A stretch of DNA of 64,000 nt. Source: Zunongwangia sp. HGR-M22. Lineage in GTDB: Bacteria > Bacteroidota > Bacteroidia > Flavobacteriales > Flavobacteriaceae. Made by a program: the position numbers and the translations under genes. Below the pieces are notes generated by a model, which ran no database searches, was not told the DNA's origin, and saw nothing but the letters and a program-made list of their open reading frames with translations. Shown here piece after piece: positions 8,450 through 17,942 of the stretch; the stretch's first letter is position 1; every line of letters starts with the position of its first letter. Where the stretch lies: assembly GCF_027594425.1 (NCBI RefSeq), contig NZ_CP115159.1:2875001-2939000 (forward strand), written 5' to 3'.

Positions 8450-10271
8450 AGTCCTGACTTAAATTGTAATTGGTATTAATAATCTCATCATAAAAAGGAA
8501 CAAGTTCTGAATGATTTGGTTGAAAATAGTAAGCAAAACCACTACGTTCTCCGTTTATATAATCATCGTCTATTTGTGCTCTCCAATTCACTTTACTGTA
8601 ACCGGCAGGAACAGATTCTGCCGTTGGTTGATAGAAAACATTTGCCTGGCTTGTACCGTTAAAGAAAATATCTAAATTAGAAACGGTTTGCGATGCTGAA
8701 GTAGAAGGATCGTAATCTGAGGGCTGGTAGTAAATAGCATCAGGTACATTTTTGTATTCTCCAGTACCGTTCATAAAATCAGTCAATTTTTGTCTAGTTT
8801 CAGCTATAGTGCTTTCCAACTCGTTCCATCTAATTAGGTCATAGCGTCTTATACCTTCCCCGCCAAATTCTAATAGTCTTTCATGCATAATCTCTGCGAA
8901 AAATTCTTGATAATTATTAGCATTAACTTCTGGCATTTCTTCAGGATTATCGCTAAAAGCTCTTGCTCTAACCTCAGTTAAAGCTTCGATGGCACCAGAG
9001 GTTGGCCCGTTATTTAATTCATTTTCTGCTTCAGCATACATCAATAATATATCTGCAAATCGCATAATTGGCCATTCTATTCCTAACTGCTGAGTTGAAC
9101 CAGTAATATTAGTCCAAGTTTTTTTGAATTTCCCGTCTGTGAAACTATTTGTAGATGTAAGTTTCGTTTTGTCTTCAGCATCAATCTGAAATATGTTAAT
9201 CGTTACATCTCTTCTTTCATCATTTCTGTCAAACTCATAGAAGTAAGTTGGTAAAGCATTTACTCCGCCGCCGCCTCTTCCGTAAGAAGAAGCTGCATCA
9301 ATTCTCAAACCGTTGTAAAAACCTAGTTTTGTATCTGTCTTAGAATTTGCTCCATAAGCACCAACTTTAAAAATCATTTCGTTAGTGGCATCTTCTCGAT
9401 TTTCGTGTAACGCTCTAAAAATATCTTCGTAATCTGGATTTAGATTATGTTGATTACGATTTTGCATAATTTCGTAGCATTCTTCTCTTGCTATTTGGTA
9501 ATATTTTTCTGGATTTGTGCCCTGAATCATATCTACAGGATCTCTTCTTAGAGAATATCCCGCTCGTGCTAACGCAATTCTAGCTCTTAGGCCTTTTACA
9601 AATGCTTTGGTCACACGTGTTGTAGTAGCAGAAGATTCGCTTCTCCATGGTACATATTCTTTAGCTACCTCTAGATCTGTTAACAAAACCTCGTATATAC
9701 TATCTCTATCTGTTTTAGGTAAATAGATATTTTCATATTGTGACGCAGGTTTATCTTGAAAAGGCACATCTCCCCAATTTCTTATAAGCTCATAATAATA
9801 CTGCGCTCGCAAGGTCATTGCTTCACCTAGGTATTGTCGCATCTCTTGTTGCTCACTTTCTGTTCCGTTATTGAAGATATTAGACTTCGGAACATTGAAA
9901 ATGATAAGATTTGCTCTTTCGATACCACTATATAATTGTAAGAATGGTCTATTTAACTCAGCATTTGAAGAACAAACCTGATACATACTAAACGCCCTTC
10001 TATCATTACAATTATAATCTCCTGAAGTCTCCATATCATCAGCAGACATTGGATAATATAAAGACATTCTGATTCCGTACCCGTTATCACCTACCAAATC
10101 ACTATACACCGCTGTTAAAGCAGAAGAAGTATAAGACAAATCTTCGAAAACCTCAGCTTCGGTAAGATTTGACGGACTTGAAACATCTAGATAATCATCA
10201 CAGGAAGAAAATAATCCTGCAATAACACCTGCTAATGCTATTCCTTTTAATATTTTATAATTCCATTTCAT
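8439..10271 (-). CDS. SusD/RagB-family surface glycan-binding lipoprotein
   Basis: Lipoprotein lid for the SusC transporter at 10,299. The ATG at 10,271 gives the compact lipoprotein signal MKWNYKILKGIALAGVIAGL ending in SSCDDYLDV. An upstream ATG at 10,295 is possible but puts eight extra residues before the signal. Typical SusD features follow: YLDVSSPSNLTEAEVFED, the TPR-like LRAQYYYELIRNWGDVPF, EWPIMRFADILLMYAEAENE, and the C-terminal HERLLEFGGEGIRRYDLIRW. It starts 27 bp after susC and is translationally coupled to the next lipoprotein gene by an 11-bp overlap. The ligand is inferred to be homogalacturonan fragments from the neighbouring enzymes. Confidence 0.95.
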   Translation of the reverse strand: MKWNYKILKGIALAGVIAGLFSSCDDYLDVSSPSNLTEAEVFEDLSYTSSALTAVYSDLVGDNGYGIRMSLYYPMSADDMETSGDYNCNDRRAFSMYQVCSSNAELNRPFLQLYSGIERANLIIFNVPKSNIFNNGTESEQQEMRQYLGEAMTLRAQYYYELIRNWGDVPFQDKPASQYENIYLPKTDRDSIYEVLLTDLEVAKEYVPWRSESSATTTRVTKAFVKGLRARIALARAGYSLRRDPVDMIQGTNPEKYYQIAREECYEIMQNRNQHNLNPDYEDIFRALHENREDATNEMIFKVGAYGANSKTDTKLGFYNGLRIDAASSYGRGGGGVNALPTYFYEFDRNDERRDVTINIFQIDAEDKTKLTSTNSFTDGKFKKTWTNITGSTQQLGIEWPIMRFADILLMYAEAENELNNGPTSGAIEALTEVRARAFSDNPEEMPEVNANNYQEFFAEIMHERLLEFGGEGIRRYDLIRWNELESTIAETRQKLTDFMNGTGEYKNVPDAIYYQPSDYDPSTSASQTVSNLDIFFNGTSQANVFYQPTAESVPAGYSKVNWRAQIDDDYINGERSGFAYYFQPNHSELVPFYDEIINTNYNLSQDYGY

Positions 10272-10298
10272 CGTATCTATATTTAAAATAGCCATTTT

Positions 10299-13200
10299 TT
10301 AAAAAGTAATATTAATTCCGCCAAGGATAAATCTGCTCTGTGGATATGCGGCATAATCAACACCTGGTGTAAGCGGATTAGAATTTCTAGTATTCGCCTC
10401 AGGATCATAACCTGAGTAGCCTGTTAAAGTGAATAAATTATTAACAGTACCGTAAATTCTTATATTGCTAACTACATTAGACTTCTTTAACCAATCTTCG
10501 TTAATTGAATATCCTAAAGTAAGATTACTAAGTCTTAGATAAGATCCATCTTCGATAGCCCAAGAATGAAGAATATAATTCCCACGACTTGGTGTCCATA
10601 ATTGTGCGTTTTGATTTAAACTAGCCAACTCGTCAGGATTTGTAACTCGCTGCCCGCTGTCATCAAAATTTCTCCAAGAATCTGAAACTATTGCAAGTGA
10701 GTTATTATCTGTGTAATTGTAATCTGTTGTAAATTCTATTTTATTGGCATTATACACATCGTTGCCTACAGAGAATGTGAAGAATACGCTCATATCAAAG
10801 TTTTTCCACTGTAACTGTTGGTTAAAACCACCATAAAAATCTGGTTGGGCATTTCCAAGCACTGTTTTATCCTCTTCTCCAATAATACCATCACCACTAA
10901 GGTCTTTCAATTTTAGATCTCCAGGCTTTACCTCTTTAGCTCCAAGCGCTGCCTGGCTACCGTTTGGTACACCTTCTTTTAGTGTGTAAGATTGATCTGT
11001 TTCATTGTAGTTAAAATCATCTAAAGTATACCATCCATCAGTTACGAAACCGTAAAACTGACCTACTGGCTTTCCTACCTCCACTTTAAAATCATTCAGG
11101 TTATTTACCCATCCTGAACGTTCGTAGTAGTATTGAAGTCCCTCTCCGGTAACATCTGTACCTAGTGAGCGAATTTCATTATTGTTGTGAGAAATATTCA
11201 AATTTGCACTCCATTTGAAGTTATCGTTACTTATAATATCCGCTCCAAGGTTTAATTCTACTCCTGTATTTCTTGTACTACCAGTATTTTGATATTGATA
11301 AGAATAACCACTAGTTTGTGGAATATTAGCTAGCAAAAGTAAATCGTCTGTATCTGTAATATAGGCATCTATACTACCGTAAACTCTATTGTTAAATAAA
11401 GTATAGTCTAAACCAATATTCTTAGTTTTTGTGGTTTCCCATTTTGTATTAGGATTTGCAAGAATAGATCCTGCCGCTAAACCTGGAATTATACTACTAG
11501 TATAAGAATATCCATAATCTGAAGAACTTGTGAAAAAGGTAGAATATAAGAATGGACGAATACGGTTATTACCAGAAGTTCCATAGCTTAATCTTAATTT
11601 TAAATCATCTACCCATCTAGATTCTTGTAAAAAGTTTTCTTTACCAATATTCCAGGCGAAAGAGGCCGCTGGGAAAACTGCGTATCGATTATTCGGTGAA
11701 AATACCGTTGAACCATCAGTTCTTATAGTAAAATTAGCAACGTATTTTTGATCAAAAGTATATCCTACTCTTCCGAAAAAAGAAGCCAGACGATCTATAT
11801 TTACTGAAGTAGATGGTGCATCCTGAATTCCTCCTTCTGGTGGTACTGCACTTTGAATATTTGCAAATGCCTGAGAAGGTGTGATATCCTCAGGAAGCCA
11901 TTTAACTTCTAAACTCTGTGATTCCCCATCTGTTTTCACAATTTCCTGTCCTAAAAGGACATTAAATTTATTTTTCTCACCTAGCCTAAAGTCATACTGC
12001 AATGTATTTGAATTGGTCAATTTTCTAGACTGCTGATCACTCATTTGAACGACTGGTAAATCTGCATTTATTCTAGATCTATAAGATCCTCTACCATTAA
12101 AGATATTTTGTTGACGATCGTTTTGAACGTAACCAAAAACAGATTTAAAGGTCAGGTTATCTATAATTTCCCATTGAAAATATCCATTTAAATAAAGGTC
12201 ATCTCGCTGATCTTCTTTGATCTCATTATTTACAAGAACAAGTGGACTAACCAGATTAGTCTGACTGGCATAATCTGCATCAAATTGATTATCAAAAGAA
12301 CTACCAGTAGCGCTCTCGAAAGGCTGAAATCTTACTGCATTACGCAAACGGTTAGCACTATTACTTTGGGTACTACTGGTACCGATTCCTGTAATTAAAC
12401 GCTTACTAAACCTAACATTTGCACCAACCTTTACGGCATCGCTGATCTTATGGTTCATTTTGAAATTGGCAAGTTTTCTTTTATATCCTGAATTAATCAT
12501 AATACCATCTTCCTCCATGGCATTTAAATCGATACTAAAATCAGTTCTCTTGTCACCTCCGGTTACAGATAAGTTGTTATTATAACTAAAGGCACTTCTA
12601 CCAAAAATTTCATCTTGCCAATCTATTGCATCTATATTGCGATAATTCTCTAGATCAGCATAAGTCCCATAACGTCTTTCGAAATTTCTTGCCGCTTCTT
12701 CTCCTCCATAAATATTGTATACTTCATATTGATGTTTTACAAACTGGTAAGGATTCATTACGTCTAACTTATTTGTAATCTCCCTAACACCTGCAAATCC
12801 AGAGTAAGTTACTTTGGTAGGTGCGTTAAAACCGCTTTTAGTAGTAATCAAAATAACACCATTAGCACCTCGTGCTCCATAAATAGCAGTAGAGGCTGCG
12901 TCCTTCAGGACATCTACAGATGCAATTTCTTGCGGAGAAAGTATGGAAAGGGCGTCATCTACCTGAATACCGTCTACAATATAAAGCGGACTATTGTCCT
13001 GAGTAATTGAAGTTCCGCCACGTACTCTAATACTTACCTCAGCTCCCGGAGCTCCTTGAGATTGAGTAACTCTTACTCCTGCTAAACGTCCTTGAATTGC
13101 CTGAGCTGCGGTATTTAATGGAATATCCTTAATCTGTTCAGATTTTACAGTGGCTACTGAAGATGTTAAATCTTCCCTAGAAACCTTAGAATATCCAACA

Positions 13201-13571
13201 ATCACTAATTCCTCTAGCTGATTTGCTTCCTCATTCATTACTACATCGATAGTAGCTTGATCATTGAATTCTTTCGAAATCGTTTGAAATCCAATGTAAG
13301 AAAAAACTAACGTACCTGAAGCCTTGCCTACAACGATTTCGTAATTACCATCAAAATCAGATGCCGTTCCATTACTGGTTCCCTTTTCAAAGATGTTTAC
13401 TCCGGCCAATGGCACGCCATCAGTATCGGTGATTTTACCCGAAATGGTTCTTTGCTGATTTGTTGGATCACCTATAGCATGTATAGATGCATTAATAGTC
13501 CCATAAATAAGAAATACCACACAGCAAATTAAGTATCTCCTAAAATAAGAATGCGTAATTGTTTGTTTCAT
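10299..13571 (-). CDS. SusC/RagA-family TonB-dependent transporter for pectic oligosaccharides
   Basis: Full-length 1090-residue receptor. It has an N-terminal signal and hydrophobic stretch, a carboxypeptidase-regulatory domain (ISGKITDTDGVPLAGVNIFE), a TonB-box-like segment (ELVIVGYSKVSREDLTSSV), a plug domain with the SusC signature VDVLKDAASTAIYGARGANG, and a barrel ending in the canonical aromatic SRFILGGINITF. It is the first gene of the pectin operon (susC, susD, beta-helix lipoprotein, PL1-CE8) and has the LacI-type operator 32 bp upstream. Substrate is inferred from context: oligogalacturonides released at the cell surface. A divergent LacI gene lies 243 bp away. Confidence 0.96.
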   Translation of the reverse strand: MKQTITHSYFRRYLICCVVFLIYGTINASIHAIGDPTNQQRTISGKITDTDGVPLAGVNIFEKGTSNGTASDFDGNYEIVVGKASGTLVFSYIGFQTISKEFNDQATIDVVMNEEANQLEELVIVGYSKVSREDLTSSVATVKSEQIKDIPLNTAAQAIQGRLAGVRVTQSQGAPGAEVSIRVRGGTSITQDNSPLYIVDGIQVDDALSILSPQEIASVDVLKDAASTAIYGARGANGVILITTKSGFNAPTKVTYSGFAGVREITNKLDVMNPYQFVKHQYEVYNIYGGEEAARNFERRYGTYADLENYRNIDAIDWQDEIFGRSAFSYNNNLSVTGGDKRTDFSIDLNAMEEDGIMINSGYKRKLANFKMNHKISDAVKVGANVRFSKRLITGIGTSSTQSNSANRLRNAVRFQPFESATGSSFDNQFDADYASQTNLVSPLVLVNNEIKEDQRDDLYLNGYFQWEIIDNLTFKSVFGYVQNDRQQNIFNGRGSYRSRINADLPVVQMSDQQSRKLTNSNTLQYDFRLGEKNKFNVLLGQEIVKTDGESQSLEVKWLPEDITPSQAFANIQSAVPPEGGIQDAPSTSVNIDRLASFFGRVGYTFDQKYVANFTIRTDGSTVFSPNNRYAVFPAASFAWNIGKENFLQESRWVDDLKLRLSYGTSGNNRIRPFLYSTFFTSSSDYGYSYTSSIIPGLAAGSILANPNTKWETTKTKNIGLDYTLFNNRVYGSIDAYITDTDDLLLLANIPQTSGYSYQYQNTGSTRNTGVELNLGADIISNDNFKWSANLNISHNNNEIRSLGTDVTGEGLQYYYERSGWVNNLNDFKVEVGKPVGQFYGFVTDGWYTLDDFNYNETDQSYTLKEGVPNGSQAALGAKEVKPGDLKLKDLSGDGIIGEEDKTVLGNAQPDFYGGFNQQLQWKNFDMSVFFTFSVGNDVYNANKIEFTTDYNYTDNNSLAIVSDSWRNFDDSGQRVTNPDELASLNQNAQLWTPSRGNYILHSWAIEDGSYLRLSNLTLGYSINEDWLKKSNVVSNIRIYGTVNNLFTLTGYSGYDPEANTRNSNPLTPGVDYAAYPQSRFILGGINITF

Positions 13572-13602
13572 ATTGAAAGATTAGATTGAATGAATCTTTT
13601 TT

Positions 13603-13616
13603 TGTAATCGATTGCA
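13603..13616. promoter_or_regulatory. LacI-type operator of susC
   Basis: TGTAATCGATTGCA in the susC-LacI intergenic region, identical to the GH28 site. On the susC strand it directly follows the promoter described at 13,617-13,647. It is 212 bp from the LacI start, so autoregulation is possible but not evident. Confidence 0.85.
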
Positions 13617-13647
13617 CTAAATTATGTAATTATTACCAATAACCAAA
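13617..13647 (-). promoter_or_regulatory. Predicted susC promoter (TTTG-N19-TAATTTAG)
   Basis: Reading the minus strand, TTTG (complement of 13,644-13,647) is separated by 19 nt from TAATTTAG (complement of 13,617-13,624). This is close to the Bacteroidetes TTTG/TAnnTTTG consensus with one mismatch. The LacI operator begins at the very next base. Confidence 0.65.
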
Positions 13648-13814
13648 TAAAAACTTCAAAAAAATGATAAAATATGAAAAATGGTTTTCCTTATTAACAT
13701 TTAACCAAACCTAATGGCTTTATATTACTAATATCGGAATCCATATGTTTTAATTCTTATTCCTATATTGCGTCTCGTAAAGTACAAACTTTAACTTTAA
13801 AAGTGAGTTCCTGA

Positions 13815-14837
13815 ATGGCAGAAAAAGTTACCATTTATGATATTTCCAAGAAGCTGAAAATTAGCGCAGCAACTGTTTCTAGAGCGTTGAACGACAATCC
13901 TAAAATTAGTCAGAAAACTCGGGAATTAGTTATGGAAACGGCAGCAGCGATGAATTATAAGCAAAATCGACTTGCTCAGGCATTAAAAAGTGGACGTACA
14001 AATAATGTTGGAGTTATTGTTCCTTATATAAACCGTAGTTTTTTCTCTAGCGTTATTCGTGGTATTGAAGAGGAATTATCGCCTCACGGTTATCATGTTA
14101 TCATCTGCCAAACACATGAAGATGTTCGTAATGAGGTTAAACAAATAGATACTTTACTAAACACACAGGTTGATGGAATTTTTATGTCTGTCGCAAAAAC
14201 CACACAGGATACTTCTCATATTAAGAAAGCAATTGCCGAAAACACACCTTTGATCTTTTTTGACCGTAAAAAAGATGTAGAAGGTTTAAGCGCTGTAGTT
14301 ATCGACGATTTTAAAGGCGGCTATTTAGCTACCGAGCATCTTATAAAACAAGGTTGCAAAAAAATAGCTCACTTTTCTGGAGACTTAAATTTAGAAATTT
14401 ACAAGAATAGACACGAAGGTTATCTAAAAGCCCTTAAGGATCATAAAATTACACCATTAAAAAGGTTTAGTGTTCAGGTAAATAGTAAATTAGAATCTGG
14501 TGCTTCAGCAATTAAAGATTTATGGGAATTTGATGAAAAGCCCGATGCTATTTTTTCTTCTAGTGATTATGCGGCTTTAGGTGCCATTCAAGAATTAAAA
14601 GCAAATGGGATAAAAATACCTGAAGAAGTATGTGTGGTTGGTTTCAGTAACGAGCCTTTTACAAAATACATGGAACTACCAATTACCTCTGTAGATCAAA
14701 CCCCACTTGAAATGGGTAAAATTGCAGCTCAGGTTTTCTTAGAACAAACAAAAGAGAGCCAGCCACTTACTACAGAAAAGAAAGTTGTGCTGGCTCCCGA
14801 GCTTTATGTTAGAGATTCTTCTAATAGAAAATTATAA
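13815..14837 (+). CDS. LacI-family transcriptional regulator of the pectin/uronate regulon
   Basis: 340 residues: an N-terminal LacI helix-turn-helix (VTIYDISKKLKISAATVSRALNDNPKISQKTR, residues 4-35 in segments) with hinge helix (NRLAQALKSGRTNNVGVIVP), then a periplasmic-binding-like effector domain (GIFMSVAKTTQ, FFDRKKDVEGLSAVVIDDFKGGYLATEHL, PDAIFSSSDYAALGAIQELK). It is divergent from susC and convergent with the uronate operon. Three near-perfect TGYAATCGATTRCA palindromes with the central CG typical of LacI operators precede susC, GH28 and kduI, making this the obvious cognate repressor. The inducer is probably a pathway intermediate such as 2-keto-3-deoxygluconate or a galacturonide; this is inference. 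Its stop codon abuts that of uxaA, leaving no terminator space. Confidence 0.93.
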   Translation: MAEKVTIYDISKKLKISAATVSRALNDNPKISQKTRELVMETAAAMNYKQNRLAQALKSGRTNNVGVIVPYINRSFFSSVIRGIEEELSPHGYHVIICQTHEDVRNEVKQIDTLLNTQVDGIFMSVAKTTQDTSHIKKAIAENTPLIFFDRKKDVEGLSAVVIDDFKGGYLATEHLIKQGCKKIAHFSGDLNLEIYKNRHEGYLKALKDHKITPLKRFSVQVNSKLESGASAIKDLWEFDEKPDAIFSSSDYAALGAIQELKANGIKIPEEVCVVGFSNEPFTKYMELPITSVDQTPLEMGKIAAQVFLEQTKESQPLTTEKKVVLAPELYVRDSSNRKL

Positions 14838-16448
14838 AGAAACTCCACGTTTCCACGGAATAAAGTCATTTTGATTATTTTGATCTGCTTTTGAGGTGAT
14901 CTCGCCACTAGCAACATTAATAATATATTCCAAAATTTCTTCTCCCATCTCTTCGATCGTTTTTTCTCCCTTAATAACCGCTCCGCTATCAATATCAATA
15001 ATATCAGGCATTCGGGCTGCTAAAATTGAGTTTGATGAAAGCTTTATTACAGGCGCTATAGGATTTCCTGTTGGCGTTCCTAAACCAGTGGTAAAAACAA
15101 CTACATTAGCTCCAGAACCTACCATGGCGGTTGTACTTTCAACGTCGTTACCCGGTGTGCACAGTAAATTTAATCCTGGCTTAGTTACATATTCCCCGTA
15201 ATCCAAAATATCCTGAATAGGTGATGTACCTCCTTTTTTGGCAGCTCCGGCAGATTTCATCGCATCAGTTATCAAACCATCCTTGATATTTCCCGGAGAC
15301 GGATTCATATCAAAACCGGAACCGGAAGCTTCGGCAGCATCTTCGTAAGCTCGCATTAGTTCAAGAAAACGCTTGGCTTTTTCATCATCAACAATTCTAT
15401 TTACCAATTCTTGTTCTACTCCACACAATTCAGGAAATTCAGATAAAATAGGCGACCCGCCTAAGGCTGCCAATAAATCTGACGCGTAGCCTAAAGATGG
15501 ATTGGCTGAAATTCCTGAAAATCCATCAGATCCCCCACATTCTAAACCTAATTTAAGTTTTGATAATGGTGCTGGTTTTCGTTGAATTTCGTTTGCTTTT
15601 TTAATACCCTGAAAAGATTCTCGGATAATTTTATTCAGCATATCATCAATAGTGCCCTCTTGCTGCTGCTCGTAAATTAATACCGGCTTTTTCAAATTTG
15701 GATTTATAGCATCCAAAGCTTTCTGAAAAATATCTATTTGTAAATTCTGGCATCCTAAGCTTAACACAGTTGCACCCGCAACATTTGGGTTATTTACGTA
15801 TCCCGCTAAAAGTTTCGATAAGGAAACAGCATCCTGGCGTATACCCCCGCAACCTCCTTGATGTGTTATAAAACGAACATTTACATTACTAAAAACCTCT
15901 TCTTCCTTTTCGCTTTCCTCTTCATTAAAATCTATATCGTTACCACTAATAAGATTTCTCAATAATTTTCGCTGCTTGGTAGACTTATGAAGGGATAATT
16001 CTTTTTCAAAAACATCTTTCAATAATTCCACATTACGATTTTCGCAAAAAACCAAAGGAAAAAATAACCACGTATTCGCTGTTCCCACCTGCCCATCTTC
16101 ACGATGATAACCCATAAAGGTTTTATCTTTCCATTTAGAAATATCAGGTTTTATATAACTTGTACTTTCGGTTTTACCGGTGGTAATACTCGCTTGATGC
16201 TTTACATTATCTACTGTAAGTACGTCACCTCTCTTAATGCTGCTAGTTGCTTTTCCTACTAACACGCCATACATAAAAATTTTACTTTCAGGTTCTAGAT
16301 CAACCATTGTAATTTTATGCTTCGCTTTAACATCAGAAAGTATGATGACATCTTCGCCCTCAAAATTTATCTTATCACCCTGCCAAAGATCTATCAAGGC
16401 AATAGCTACATTATCATCTGGATGTACTTTAATTAATTTATTCTTCAT
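14832..16448 (-). CDS. uxaA: Altronate dehydratase
   Basis: Converts D-altronate to 2-keto-3-deoxygluconate, the third step of galacturonate catabolism. 538 residues: an N-terminal SAF domain (residues 5-95, DDNVAIALIDLWQGDKI) and a large C-terminal UxaA domain beginning GYHREDGQVGTANTWLFFP, with GGCGGIRQDA, LGLECGGSDGFSGISANPSL and TPGNDVESTTAMVGSGANVV. These are the family's conserved Gly/Cys/Asp segments. Length matches full-length flavobacterial UxaA. It is the last gene of the operon, 28 bp after uxaB. The coding end overlaps the convergent LacI gene by 6 bp (TTATAA serves as stop for both strands). Confidence 0.95.
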   Translation of the reverse strand: MKNKLIKVHPDDNVAIALIDLWQGDKINFEGEDVIILSDVKAKHKITMVDLEPESKIFMYGVLVGKATSSIKRGDVLTVDNVKHQASITTGKTESTSYIKPDISKWKDKTFMGYHREDGQVGTANTWLFFPLVFCENRNVELLKDVFEKELSLHKSTKQRKLLRNLISGNDIDFNEEESEKEEEVFSNVNVRFITHQGGCGGIRQDAVSLSKLLAGYVNNPNVAGATVLSLGCQNLQIDIFQKALDAINPNLKKPVLIYEQQQEGTIDDMLNKIIRESFQGIKKANEIQRKPAPLSKLKLGLECGGSDGFSGISANPSLGYASDLLAALGGSPILSEFPELCGVEQELVNRIVDDEKAKRFLELMRAYEDAAEASGSGFDMNPSPGNIKDGLITDAMKSAGAAKKGGTSPIQDILDYGEYVTKPGLNLLCTPGNDVESTTAMVGSGANVVVFTTGLGTPTGNPIAPVIKLSSNSILAARMPDIIDIDSGAVIKGEKTIEEMGEEILEYIINVASGEITSKADQNNQNDFIPWKRGVSL

Positions 16449-16476
16449 TTCTCCTAAGTTTTAAGCTGAATAAGTA

Positions 16477-17928
16477 CTAGATTGTAGCTTTTTCAGTAAA
16501 ATTTTTATATCCTTCTTCTATACCTTTAGTTTCAATCAATTCTAAAGCTAAGGCGATGTTGTCTTGTAAACCTGGAACTTTTGTTAAATCGCTGTCCCAA
16601 AATTTTTCATTTTTCAATATTTCGCCGCTAATTTCCTGATAACTGTGCATTTCCCAAACTCGCTTGAGTTCAGCAACCACCGCATCATCATCATTAATTG
16701 GCAAAGTATGATTATTCCATTCGCCTCTATAAAATCTTATTAAGCAAGCAAATGCAAAAGTAAGATGCAAAGGTAATCGATTGCAATCTTTTTGAAAAGC
16801 TAATAAACTAGGTAGTACTCTAACCTTAAATTTTGAAATTGAATTTAAAGCAATACTCGCTAATTGATGCTTAATAAACGGATTTCTAAAACGGTCTAAA
16901 ACTTCTTCAGAAAACGTTTTTAATTCATCCTCTGGCAATGAAAGTGTTGGAATTATTTCTTTAAAAATTGCTTCTTTTACAAAGGCTCCCGTAAATTCAT
17001 GATCTACAGTTTCTTTAACGGTTTCATTTCCGAAGAGCATAGAAAAAGGAACCATCGTGGTATGCGCGCCATTTAAAATTCGAACTTTTCTTGTTCGATA
17101 GGGCTGCATATCTTCTACAACGATTATATTTTCGTCTATTTTATCAAATGGAATTTTGGCTTTCAAAGCTTCTCCTCCTTCGATTACCCAAAGTAAAAAT
17201 ACTTCTGCAGAAACAATTAATTTATCCTCAAACTGAAGTTCACTTTGATACGCATCAATATCAGCTTTAGGATACCCGGGAACAATTCGATCTACTAAGG
17301 TATTATGAAAACTATTACTGTTGTTGATCCAAGCTACAAAATCGGCTTCTAATTTCCATAATTCTGCATATTGAAGTATAATTTTCTTTAGAGTATCGGC
17401 ATTATAATTTATTAATTCACAAGGAATAATGGTTAATCCTTTCGCTGAATCCCCGCCAAAATGCTTAAACCTTCTATACAATAAAGCGGTTAATTTTGCT
17501 GGAAAACTTTTATGTGGTGTTTCTTCCAGAGTATCGCTTTCATCGTAAGCAATACCTGCTTCTGTAGTGTTAGAAATTACGAATTCTAAGGTTTCTTCTT
17601 CCGCTAGTTTTAAATAATCTTCGTAATTTTTATAAGGATTTATTCCTTTCTGAATACAAGAAATTGTTCTTTGCTCCTGAATTTCTTCACCCTGCTTTAC
17701 TCCTTTCATAAACAGGTTGTACAACCCGTCTTGTTCATTAAGCATTTCCACTAATCCGCCTGCTAAAGGCTGAATTACGGCGACACCGGCATTAAAATTG
17801 GCTTCTTTATTTAATTTATCTATTACAAAATCTACAAAGGCTCTCAAAAAGTTTCCTTCGCCAAACTGAACTACCTTTATTGGTAAAGTTGTTGTTAGAT
17901 TTGCATTTTTTCGGTTTAATTTTTCCAT
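16477..17928 (-). CDS. uxaB: Tagaturonate reductase (altronate oxidoreductase)
   Basis: Reduces D-tagaturonate to D-altronate with NADH. 483 residues of the polyol-specific long-chain dehydrogenase family: Rossmann start VVQFGEGNFLRAFVDFVID, mid-protein LTIIPCELINYNADTLKKII, and the family lysine/asparagine segment VRILNGAHTTMVPFSMLFG. The C-terminal helical domain includes RNPFIKHQLASIALNSISKF. It lies between the TRAP permease (14 bp) and uxaA (28 bp). Context with uxaC and uxaA favours tagaturonate over fructuronate, for which a separate SDR is present at 25,777. A near-copy of the LacI operator lies within the coding region at 16,772-16,785. Confidence 0.93.
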   Translation of the reverse strand: MEKLNRKNANLTTTLPIKVVQFGEGNFLRAFVDFVIDKLNKEANFNAGVAVIQPLAGGLVEMLNEQDGLYNLFMKGVKQGEEIQEQRTISCIQKGINPYKNYEDYLKLAEEETLEFVISNTTEAGIAYDESDTLEETPHKSFPAKLTALLYRRFKHFGGDSAKGLTIIPCELINYNADTLKKIILQYAELWKLEADFVAWINNSNSFHNTLVDRIVPGYPKADIDAYQSELQFEDKLIVSAEVFLLWVIEGGEALKAKIPFDKIDENIIVVEDMQPYRTRKVRILNGAHTTMVPFSMLFGNETVKETVDHEFTGAFVKEAIFKEIIPTLSLPEDELKTFSEEVLDRFRNPFIKHQLASIALNSISKFKVRVLPSLLAFQKDCNRLPLHLTFAFACLIRFYRGEWNNHTLPINDDDAVVAELKRVWEMHSYQEISGEILKNEKFWDSDLTKVPGLQDNIALALELIETKGIEEGYKNFTEKATI

Positions 17929-17942
17929 TTTAAAATCTTATT

